From the NCBI GenBank assembly GCA_947625905.1, contig CANQQJ010000014.1, positions 1 to 64,000 of the forward strand: 64,000 nt of DNA. The letters are read 5' to 3'. The position numbers and the translations under genes are program-made. Of the stretch, positions 55,757-63,969 are shown in pieces. The stretch comes from an uncultured Clostridia bacterium. Its GTDB lineage: Bacteria > Bacillota > Clostridia > Monoglobales > Monoglobaceae. Position 1 is the first letter of the stretch, and each line of letters begins with the position of its first letter. Under the pieces are notes generated by a model. That model saw only the letters and a program-made list of their open reading frames with translations. It was not told the origin of the DNA and did no database searches.

Positions 55757-55790
55757 AACTTATTCCTCCTTAAATACCTTTAAAAAATAA

Positions 55791-55827
55791 ATAAAAAGAA
55801 GGGGCCCGAAAAACTTTCAGACCCCTT
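55791..55827 (-). terminator. Terminator-like hairpin between glnN and amt
   Basis: AAGGGG (55827-55822) and CCCCTT (55804-55799) close a stem with an imperfect interior on the minus strand, followed by CTTTTTATTTATTTT. It probably lowers or ends transcription from glnN; no clear separate amt promoter was found. Confidence 0.65.
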
Positions 55828-55890
55828 TGTCTTTTTGCGATATAATTTTGTTTGGTAATATATATTATGTTTTGTAAATTGTTTTTGTGA

Positions 55891-57984
<2,094 letters not shown>

Positions 57985-58032
57985 TTACAAAACATCCTTT
58001 CTGAATAGATATATGTTAATTATATTGCTTTT

Positions 58033-58073
58033 AAAATCAAAACAGGCGCCGCGAGAGAAATCTCACAGCGCCT
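58033..58073 (-). promoter_or_regulatory. Leader hairpin with T-rich tail upstream of glnN
   Basis: On the minus strand AGGCGC (58073-58068) pairs with GCGCCT (58049-58044) around an internal GAGA/TCTC stem and is followed by GTTTTGATTTT. Placed about 12 nt into the glnN transcript, it resembles a terminator, so transcription into glnN may be attenuated. Confidence 0.55.
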
Positions 58074-58091
58074 TTGCTGACCTTACTGTGA

Positions 58092-58120
58092 ATTATACTC
58101 CCATATTTTTGTTTTGTCAA
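58092..58120 (-). promoter_or_regulatory. glnN promoter
   Basis: TTGACA (58120-58115), 17-bp spacer and TATAAT (58097-58092) are a perfect sigma-A consensus; the start is predicted near 58085, about 100 nt before the ATG. Confidence 0.85.
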
Positions 58121-58202
58121 CAAATTTAAGCCCCCGCCTGTCAATTTTATAAGACATGCCGAAACCGACAAATTTTTAACAATTTATTTTGTTAAAGTTG
58201 AC

Positions 58203-58560
58203 ATAGGAACATAGGGACTAGAGAATAGGATCTAGGGACTAGGACGGGCGGCCGAGGTCGTCCGCCCCTACGACATTTTGTACACTTTAGCCGTAGGGGA
58301 CGGCGCCCTCGACGTCCCGCGGGCGGATAATATCCGCCCCTCTTGCCTTCCCCTTGAGGGGAAGGTGGGTGCCGAAGGCACTCGGATGAGGTGTCCCTAG
58401 TTCCTATCCCCTGGCCCCTGCGTTCCCACCTCCGTCAGGCTGCGCCTGCCACCTCCTCCCGGGAGGAGGCATTAATCAGGCGCCCCCTTGGGGGAGCTGC
58501 CGCCAACGGCGGCTGAGGGGGGGTCTAATCCCTATTCGCTAATCGCTATTCACTACCTCG
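58203..58560. repeat. Mosaic intergenic repeat cluster R6
   Basis: Heptamer stretch (58206-58242), GGCCGAGGTCGTCCGCCCCTACGAC...CGTAGGGGACGGCGCCCTCGACG palindrome with GGCGGATAATATCCGCC, the uninterrupted CCTTCCCCTTGAGGGGAAGGTGGG...GATGAGGTG module (58347-58393), more heptamers, a CCTCCTCCCGGGAGGAGG palindrome, and CCCCCTTGGGGGAGCTGCCG...CGGCTGAGGGGG. The final heptamers (CCCTATT CGCTAAT CGCTATT CACTACC) encode the last residues and stop of rqcP. Confidence 0.85.
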
Positions 58561-58787
58561 TACAACCCCGCGGCCTCGTCCTTGCGCACGTTGTCCCTGA
58601 CCGACAGCACGCGTATTTTAAGCGGCTTTTCGCCGAACATGATCTGTATCTCGTCGCCCTCCTTGACGTCGTAAGACGCCTTGACGACCCTGCCGCCGAC
58701 CGACACGCGCCCGCCGTCGCAGGCCTCATTGGCCACCGTCCGCCGCTTTATGATCCGCGACACCTTCAAAAATTTATCAAGTCTCAT
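58539..58787 (-). CDS. rqcP: RqcP-type S4-domain RNA-binding protein (YabO/Hsp15 family)
   Basis: This 82-residue protein is almost entirely an S4 domain: MRLDKFLKVSRIIKRRTVANEAC, GGRVSVGGRVVK, VKEGDEIQI. RqcP binds the stalled 50S-peptidyl-tRNA complex and works with RqcH to add alanine tails in ribosome quality control. In Firmicutes it is usually next to mazG and yabM; both are nearby but separated by an inserted gene and repeats. The final residues VVNSD and the stop lie within a repeat cluster, so the tail is probably not ancestral. Confidence 0.92.
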   Translation of the reverse strand: MRLDKFLKVSRIIKRRTVANEACDGGRVSVGGRVVKASYDVKEGDEIQIMFGEKPLKIRVLSVRDNVRKDEAAGLYEVVNSD

Positions 58788-58821
58788 TTTTTCTCCTTTT
58801 GTATTTCACACAAATATATTT

Positions 58822-59165
58822 CCGCCCCTACGGCATATTGCATACCACGATTGTAGTGGTCGGCGCCCTCGACATCCCGCGGGCGGATAATATCCGCCCC
58901 TACAAGCACCATCCACACCGTAGGGGACGACGACCCCGGCGTCCCGGCTCCCCCTCGGGGATAATCAGCAAGCTTGCTTGCGGGTTCAAAGCTATCTTTC
59001 AAAATTGCTTGCAATTTTGACCAAGAGCTTCATTAATGCTGCCTGCGGCCGGAGCCGCGTTAGCGGGTTCGTGGCACTAAAGCATTTCGTTTTATCGGAT
59101 AAACGTGGCCACAAATCTTTAACGTGAGCGGACATGAGCCGTAAGGCGGCTGAGGGGGGATATCT
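58822..59165. repeat. Mosaic intergenic repeat cluster R7 with both nested inserts
   Basis: It contains CCCCTACGGC, GGCGGATAATATCCGCC and CGTAGGGGACGACGACC arms (58826-58948), the 78-bp insert (58961-59038) and, directly abutting, the 98-bp insert (59041-59138), followed by GGCGGCTGAGGGGG. It separates rqcP from the methyltransferase gene; no gene is seen in it. Confidence 0.85.
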
Positions 59166-59206
59166 CATTGCCTCTACGCTCCGAACATCCCTGTTTTATT
59201 TCAACT

Positions 59207-59974
59207 CTACTTTTCTGCAATAAAGAAAAATCTGCGGAATTTAAATATATACTCTCCGTTTTCCTGCTTTTCATAAACCTCGGCGGCACGTTCGGTTATT
59301 TCCGCTTCAAGTTTTTTCGCGTTTTCGGCATCCAAAGTATTAAGATACGGACGCAGATTTGTTCCTTTTATCCATTCGACCATCGCCTCCACGGAGGGCA
59401 TACGATGATAATACACTGTTTCCCATATGTCAAAGTCATTCGCGCATGAGGCGAGTATGTTAAAATATTCCTCCGGCGGCAAAGTGGCGATGGTTCTGAT
59501 CTCCTTGCCGGCAAAACCCCAACGCGGCTCGGACAGAACATCGTTTTCAACCACAAACAAAGGCTCTTTATAATTCATCGGTATTTGAACGGCCAGCACG
59601 CCCCCGTCGTTCAGTTTTTCAAGCAGCGCGGGGATCAGCGTCTTGTGGCCGGGCACCCATTGAAGGCAGGCGTTGGAGAATATGACATCATAGCTTTTGA
59701 GGTTTTCAAGATCCGCCGCAATATCACACAATCCGAATTCTATATCCGCGCATGACGCTCTCGCTTTTTCTATCATCTCCGGCGAGCTGTCTATTCCGAC
59801 GATACGCGCTTCGGGAAATGTTTTTTTAAGCACGGACGTGCTGTTTCCCGGGCCGCAGCCGATGTCAAGAACGGTGCGCGGGTCTTTATCGGCAATTCTT
59901 TTTGCCAAATCAACGGCGGGCTGTGTGCGCTGCCGTTTAAATTTTAAGTATTGGTCCGAGCTCCATTCTGTCAT
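59207..59974 (-). CDS. tam: Trans-aconitate 2-methyltransferase-like SAM-dependent methyltransferase
   Basis: This 255-residue class I methyltransferase has VLDIGCGPGNST (SAM loop), GIDSSPEMIEKA and SNACLQWVPGH, and the C-terminal EAMVEWIKGTNLRPYL segment typical of Tam, which methylates trans-aconitate formed from cis-aconitate. The start follows GGCGGGAG. It sits between mosaic repeats R7 and R8 inside the mazG-rqcP interval and appears more AT-rich than its neighbours, which suggests an acquired gene. Confidence 0.88.
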   Translation of the reverse strand: MTEWSSDQYLKFKRQRTQPAVDLAKRIADKDPRTVLDIGCGPGNSTSVLKKTFPEARIVGIDSSPEMIEKARASCADIEFGLCDIAADLENLKSYDVIFSNACLQWVPGHKTLIPALLEKLNDGGVLAVQIPMNYKEPLFVVENDVLSEPRWGFAGKEIRTIATLPPEEYFNILASCANDFDIWETVYYHRMPSVEAMVEWIKGTNLRPYLNTLDAENAKKLEAEITERAAEVYEKQENGEYIFKFRRFFFIAEK

Positions 59975-60046
59975 GCAAACTCCCGCCTTTCTGTTTCCCC
60001 ATTTTATAAGCGTTGTTCGTGTACTCCCTCAGCGCCGGCTCGCCCA

Positions 60047-60260
60047 TTGTGCCTTCCCCTTGAGGGATAATCAGCAAGCTTGCTTGCGGGTTCAAAGCTA
60101 TCTTTCAAAATCGCTTGCGATTTTGACCAAGAGCTTCCTTAATGGTGGGTTTTTGCCCGAACGGGCAAAAAGTCGGATGAGGTGTTTTCTAGTTTCTAGT
60201 CCCTACGTTGACACCTCATCAGTCAGGCTGCGCCTGACAGCTTCCCCTCAAGGGGAAGCC
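60047..60260. repeat. Mosaic intergenic repeat cluster R8
   Basis: CCTTCCCCTTGAGGG is split by the 78-bp insert (60067-60144) from GTGGGTTTTTGCCCGAACGGGCAAAAAGTCGGATGAGGTG (continuing in two parts). A short heptamer stretch (60187-60207) and an opposed CACCTCATCAGTCAGGCTGCGCCTGACAGCTTCCCC arm follow in pieces up to 60259, just before the mazG stop codon. Confidence 0.85.
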
Positions 60261-60264
60261 TATC

Positions 60265-60918
60265 TTATTCCTTCTCAAACCTCTCAAACTCATCAATAAA
60301 TCTATTCGTGTATTCCCGAAGCGCCAGCTCGGGGTCGGCGCCGGCTTTGCGGGCGCGGCGCACAAGCTCAAACAGCGCCGCTCCGAAATCGTCCCCGTCG
60401 GTCTCGCCGAGCTCGGGCGAATATCCCGCTTTTTCGGCCTTTTTCTGTATTTTCTCGGCGCGCATAAGCGCGGGCAGATATTCGGACACGCCCCGAAGCT
60501 CGTCCGCTATGCTTTGCTGGTGCCTATCGCCGCGCTTTATCGCGTCCCAGTTTTTCAGCACCTCGCCGCTGCCCGACACGCTGACGTCGCCGAACACGTG
60601 CGGATGGCGGTGGATCAGCTTGCGGCATATCGCGTCGGTCACGTCGTCTATGTCATACTCGCCCGCCTCTTTGCCGATCACCGCGTGGAACACCACCTGC
60701 AGCATCAGGTCGCCGCTCTCGTCGGCCATCTTTTCGGGCCTTCCGCCGTCGATCGCCTCGATCAGCTCGTAGCCCTCCTCGATCAGATTGCGCTTTATGC
60801 TCTCGTGGGTCTGCTCGCGGTCCCAGGGGCAGCCCCCGGGCGCCCGCAGCAGCTCGGTCACGCGGACCAGATCGTTAAAATCATATTTCTCGTTCTCGTT
60901 TTTGAAATTAAAATCCAT
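60265..60918 (-). CDS. mazG: Nucleoside triphosphate pyrophosphohydrolase MazG
   Basis: This 217-residue protein hydrolyses non-canonical and canonical NTPs to NMP and PPi. One full MazG domain is seen: LRAPGGCPWDREQTHESIKRNLIEEGYEL, the metal-binding EExxE/ExxD pattern (DESGDLMLQVVFHA), and KLIHRHPHVFGD. A partial second helical region ends ALREYTNRFIDEFERFEKE. It is preceded by the YabM-like flippase gene (13 nt), as in the classical yabM-yabN-yabO order. The repeat cluster R8 abuts its stop codon. Confidence 0.95.
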   Translation of the reverse strand: MDFNFKNENEKYDFNDLVRVTELLRAPGGCPWDREQTHESIKRNLIEEGYELIEAIDGGRPEKMADESGDLMLQVVFHAVIGKEAGEYDIDDVTDAICRKLIHRHPHVFGDVSVSGSGEVLKNWDAIKRGDRHQQSIADELRGVSEYLPALMRAEKIQKKAEKAGYSPELGETDGDDFGAALFELVRRARKAGADPELALREYTNRFIDEFERFEKE

Positions 60919-60931
60919 AGTTTGTCTCCTT

Positions 60932-62689
60932 CTATTTTATCAGCTTGAGCCGCTCCAAGATACCCGCGATTTTCTCGCCCTTGGGCAGGTTCAGCAGGTC
61001 CTCGCGCTTGACGGCGCGGACAACGAATATCATGACAAGATAAACCACGCCGCAGACCGCTATCTCAAACAGCGTCATTATTCTCGACGAGGGCAGAGCG
61101 CCCGCGATAAAGAATCCGACAACTCCCATGACCAAAGCGGCGGCAAGCGGTTTTACTATCGTGTCGATCGGCCTAAATTTCATGTCCGACAGCCGCACTA
61201 TCTGCACCGTGTTAATGACCGCGATTATCAGATAGCACAGGAACGTGCCGACGGGTGCGCCCTCGATGCCCAGCACGGGTATCATGAGGTAGTTGAATAT
61301 CACCTTGGCGGCTCCGCCGATCAGCATATTGATTACCGGATAATAGACCTTGCCGTAGGCCTGGAGCATGGCGTTTGTGACCTGCACCACCGAGACCGGA
61401 ATTATCGCGATCGACAATATCGCCAGAACATTCGCCGCGTTGTCGGTGCCGAAAAGCAGGTTCAGCACTCCGCCCGACAGCGCCGACATGCCTATGGCGC
61501 AGGGCGCGCCGAACAGCAGCGCCAGACGGATCGCGCTCTCGGTTATGCTTCTCGCCCGGATCTTATCGCCCTTTGCCAGCGAACCCGAGATCGCAGGCAC
61601 CACGCTGGTTCCCAGCGCCACGACCAGGGTCAGCGGCAGGTTGAACATAGTCAGCGCCTTGCCGGTATACATTCCGTAAAGCGACGTGGCCTTCTGGACG
61701 TTGATCTGAGCGGCGTCCCAGCCCTCCTGGGCCACCTTCTGCATAAACTCGGAGCTGCCCTCGAACATAAACGCGTAGCGGTCAAACACGGACGGATTTA
61801 CCACAAGCCTGCGGCTTATGGTCGACATATCTATAAGCGTCGTGAGGCTTGAGACCGACGCGCCTATGGTTATGGGTATCGCGATAAGCACCAGCTCTTT
61901 GAGTATCGTCTTTTTGGGTCTCAGCTTTTGCGCCGCCGCCACGGACGGGGCGATCTTTTCGCCGCGCCGCTTGGCCGCCACCGCGAAAAATATGTAGATG
62001 CATATAAGCAGCGCAGCCGACATAAAGGTTCCGGCGGTCACGCCCAGTATAGCGCCCGCCGACGCATAGACCGTTCTAAGGTGCGCCGACTGGATGACCC
62101 GTCCGGCCATGTCCACAAGGTTCGGCATATCGGTGTTGACCGTCATGTTCATAAAGAAGCCAGCGGCCAGAAGGCCGATAACCAGCTTTCCGGTGGACTC
62201 GATAACCTCGGAGAACGCGGTGGGATACATATTCTGCCTGCCCTGAAAATATCCGCGCAGCGCCGACGCCATCGACACAAAGAAGATGGCGGGCGAGATC
62301 GCCTTGATGCCCAGCTCGGCGTCGGGCATGCCGACCGCCCTCGCGAACGGCCCCGCGAACGTGAACAATATAACGCTGCCGACTATTCCGATAACGAACA
62401 GCAGCGAAAACGCGGTCTGGAAAACGCGTTTCGCGTCGCGCTCGTCCTCGCGTGCCAGGCTCTCGGAGACCATTTTTGATATCGCCACCGGGAAGCCCGC
62501 GGTCGCCACGATAAACATAAAGGTATAGATCTGATAGCCGCCGTTAAACAAGCCCATGCCGTCGTCGTTTATCAGATTGGTCATGGGTATCTTGAAGAAG
62601 GCGCCTATGATCTTGACTATTAAACTCGCTATGCCCAGGATCAGCGCGCCCTTTACAAAGCCGCCGCCCGCGCTTTTTTTCTTGCTCAA
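60932..62689 (-). CDS. YabM/SpoVB-like polysaccharide (lipid-linked oligosaccharide) flippase
   Basis: This 585-residue MOP-superfamily exporter has about 14 hydrophobic helices and family segments FVKGALILGIASLIVKIIGAFFKIP, FPVAISKMVSE and AFSEVIESTGKL. SpoVB-type proteins move lipid-linked precursors across the membrane for cortex or wall synthesis; the neighbours mazG and rqcP match the yabM location rather than spoVB. A TTG start is used at 62689, with AAGGAG at good spacing. The promoter is at 62727-62755. Confidence 0.88.
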   Translation of the reverse strand: MSKKKSAGGGFVKGALILGIASLIVKIIGAFFKIPMTNLINDDGMGLFNGGYQIYTFMFIVATAGFPVAISKMVSESLAREDERDAKRVFQTAFSLLFVIGIVGSVILFTFAGPFARAVGMPDAELGIKAISPAIFFVSMASALRGYFQGRQNMYPTAFSEVIESTGKLVIGLLAAGFFMNMTVNTDMPNLVDMAGRVIQSAHLRTVYASAGAILGVTAGTFMSAALLICIYIFFAVAAKRRGEKIAPSVAAAQKLRPKKTILKELVLIAIPITIGASVSSLTTLIDMSTISRRLVVNPSVFDRYAFMFEGSSEFMQKVAQEGWDAAQINVQKATSLYGMYTGKALTMFNLPLTLVVALGTSVVPAISGSLAKGDKIRARSITESAIRLALLFGAPCAIGMSALSGGVLNLLFGTDNAANVLAILSIAIIPVSVVQVTNAMLQAYGKVYYPVINMLIGGAAKVIFNYLMIPVLGIEGAPVGTFLCYLIIAVINTVQIVRLSDMKFRPIDTIVKPLAAALVMGVVGFFIAGALPSSRIMTLFEIAVCGVVYLVMIFVVRAVKREDLLNLPKGEKIAGILERLKLIK

Positions 62690-62726
62690 ATATTTCAGCT
62701 CCTTGTGTGATTTATGTTATTTTACT

Positions 62727-62755
62727 ATTATATTACAACGCGCCGCAAATTACAA
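62727..62755 (-). promoter_or_regulatory. Promoter of the YabM-like flippase / mazG operon
   Basis: TTGTAA (62755-62750), 17-bp spacer and TATAAT (62732-62727) lie about 40 bp before the TTG start. Confidence 0.75.
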
Positions 62756-62814
62756 TATCTATTTTGAATTTTAAGCGGTTTGAAAATAATTTTGACGGTC
62801 GTCGCAAAAAGCGC

Positions 62815-62843
62815 TTGACAAAAACGAAATAATAATATATAAT
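62815..62843 (+). promoter_or_regulatory. Perfect sigma-A promoter of the convergent small RNA
   Basis: TTGACA (62815-62820), 17-bp spacer and TATAAT (62838-62843), an exact consensus; the start is predicted near 62850. No open frame with a ribosome site follows. Confidence 0.85.
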
Positions 62844-62849
62844 AAACAT

Positions 62850-62950
62850 ACAAAAGAGAAACGGCAGAGCGTAAAAACGGTCAGCTGCTTCGGTAAGGTT
62901 AAAATCAACCGATCCTCGGCTGCTAAACTTCGGATCGGTTGTATTTTTTT
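62850..62950 (+). ncRNA. Small RNA convergent with a membrane-peptide gene (candidate type I antitoxin)
   Basis: The transcript predicted from the promoter at 62815 is about 100 nt and ends at an intrinsic terminator (stem 62906-62915 with 62932-62941, T7 tract 62944-62950). Its 3' half is complementary to the 3' untranslated region of the 28-residue peptide mRNA on the minus strand, and the two share the terminator stem. It carries no plausible coding frame. The layout matches convergent type I toxin-antitoxin loci; the pairing role is inference. Confidence 0.6.
62906..62950. terminator. Shared hairpin terminator of the small RNA and the peptide mRNA
   Basis: CAACCGATCC and GGATCGGTTG form a 10-bp stem with a 16-nt loop. 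The plus strand continues TATTTTTTT (strong). The minus strand continues ATTTTAA (weak). Confidence 0.8.
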
Positions 62951-63035
62951 ATTGCACAGGCTGTGCAAAAATCGCAAATAATACGATTATTACAAGCAGT
63001 GCAATGAAAATTTTGAAAGTAAAAGCTTTCATCAT
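62949..63035 (-). CDS. 28-residue hydrophobic peptide (candidate type I toxin)
   Basis: The ATG at 63035 follows AAGGCGGTGATGCG. The peptide starts MMKAFTFKIFIALLVIIVLF and ends AIFAQPVQ: a short basic N terminus, one strongly hydrophobic helix (about 9-24) and a short polar tail, as in membrane-acting type I toxins. A promoter (63208-63236) gives a leader of about 165 nt with a GCGGT-UAAU-ACCGC hairpin at its 5' end and a CTCAAA...TTTGAG hairpin (63059-63076) just before the ribosome site. The stop codon overlaps the terminator tract of the convergent small RNA. It does not clearly match TxpA/BsrG or Fst. Toxicity is not shown. Confidence 0.65.
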   Translation of the reverse strand: MMKAFTFKIFIALLVIIVLFAIFAQPVQ

Positions 63036-63207
63036 CGCATCACCGCCTTTCTGTCGGTCTCAAACACAAATTTGAGTGCTCGGAAAGGAATGAAGCAACC
63101 AACCGTCCTTACGTTTTGGCTCTGCCTTTTACAATCATGCGTTTTATTCGCACAATCGTGTTTCTCCGCGCGGAGTATCCGCACTTGCGGTATTAACCGC
63201 CATAAAT

Positions 63208-63236
63208 ATTATATCACCCTACAACAACTTTTGCAA
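63208..63236 (-). promoter_or_regulatory. Promoter of the 28-residue peptide mRNA
   Basis: TTGCAA (63236-63231), 17-bp spacer and TATAAT (63213-63208); start near 63201. Confidence 0.75.
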
Positions 63237-63269
63237 ATTAAGATAGTGTTACAAATTGTTCATAGCGCC

Positions 63270-63420
63270 ATAAAAAACCGCCTTGATTTCTCAAAGCGGT
63301 ATAAAATATTACTGTTTGGCAGGCGTCCCATTCTCCTGCATCTCTCAGGGTTTTCACCCTTGTCATACCATCGGCGTGTGGACCGGACGTAATCCTCCAC
63401 CTCAAACAGCAACGTTATTA
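63270..63420 (-). ncRNA. Structured small RNA downstream of the PBECR2-like gene
   Basis: A transcript of about 150 nt is predicted from TTTACA-17-TAATAT (63456-63428, extended -10) or a second TATAAT (63422-63417) to a terminator (63300-63272: ACCGCTTTGA-GAAA-TCAAGGCGGT, then T6). The fold is closed by CTGTTTG/CAAACAG (63409-63403 with 63318-63312) and holds three helices: GTGGA/TCCAC with inner GGA/TCC, AGGGT-GAAA-ACCCT with a GNRA loop, and GCAGG/CCTGC. There is no open frame. I could not match it to SRP RNA, 6S RNA, T-box or a known riboswitch. It could be a free small RNA, a riboswitch for the downstream peptide mRNA, or an RNA antitoxin. Confidence 0.6.
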
Positions 63421-63439
63421 TATTGTTATATTAACACAT

Positions 63440-63817
63440 TTATTCCGATTTGTAAAGGACTTTTTTATTCTTTTTGAGTCTGTTCCACTCTTTTTCGTCA
63501 ATTTTCATAAATGTTATAATAGAATTTTTATATGTTTTATCATCACTCGGTGTAACCAATCGAATTATAGTTTTAAATTTTTCGTCAATCTCAAGTACAT
63601 GCTTTATAACAAGCGCTGTTTTAACTCGATTACCCGAAAAAATATAATCTGGTCTCTCTACAATTTCTTGCAAGTAAGCACCATAATTTATAAAATGTCC
63701 GGGATGGTTTTCTTCTATATGCGCGATGCGCTCGTCTGTGATAATAACATCATCGGTGATTATATCCTCTGTAATACATTTATATATTTCCTTGTTGATT
63801 TTTCCCACAAAGTTCAT
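63440..63817 (-). CDS. PBECR2-like (Barnase-EndoU-ColicinE5/D-RelE fold) nuclease, free-standing
   Basis: This 125-residue protein has the PBECR2 pattern: IITDERIAHIEENHPGHF with the conserved His, LQEIVERPDYIF, RVKTALVIKHV and KNSIITFMKI near the end. Such domains are usually RNase tips of phage or polymorphic toxins; here it is free-standing. It starts at an ATG after a weak GGCGGGA site, with a promoter at 63853-63880. The region is AT-rich and accessory-looking. A structured RNA gene begins at its stop codon. No protein antitoxin or immunity gene is adjacent within the window. Confidence 0.75.
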   Translation of the reverse strand: MNFVGKINKEIYKCITEDIITDDVIITDERIAHIEENHPGHFINYGAYLQEIVERPDYIFSGNRVKTALVIKHVLEIDEKFKTIIRLVTPSDDKTYKNSIITFMKIDEKEWNRLKKNKKVLYKSE

Positions 63818-63852
63818 GCTGTTTCCCGCCGTTTCAATCTTTTTCTCTTAAT

Positions 63853-63880
63853 ATTATATCACTCCAAACGATTTTGTCAA
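63853..63880 (-). promoter_or_regulatory. Promoter of the PBECR2-like gene
   Basis: TTGACA (63880-63875), 16-bp spacer and TATAAT (63858-63853); the start is near 63846, 29 nt before the ATG. Confidence 0.75.
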
Positions 63881-63940
63881 TATTACGCCGCTTTGATTTT
63901 GTTTCTGAGAATTTTGTCGAAAAAAGAGGAAAAGTTTTTA

Positions 63941-63969
63941 TTTACATAATGCCGCGTCTGTGATATAAT
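63941..63969 (+). promoter_or_regulatory. Plus-strand promoter reading out of the window
   Basis: TTTACA (63941-63946), 17-bp spacer and TATAAT (63964-63969). Its gene lies beyond position 64000. Confidence 0.7.

Noticed and set aside
58064-58090. CTGTG/CACAG antiterminator competing with the glnN leader hairpin
   Set aside because: One arm falls at or just before the predicted transcription start, so it would not be fully transcribed.
63270-63420. SRP RNA, 6S RNA, c-di-GMP, cobalamin or SAM riboswitch for the structured RNA
   Set aside because: Conserved cores of these classes are missing; only isolated short similarities (for example GGGTGAAAACCC) are present.
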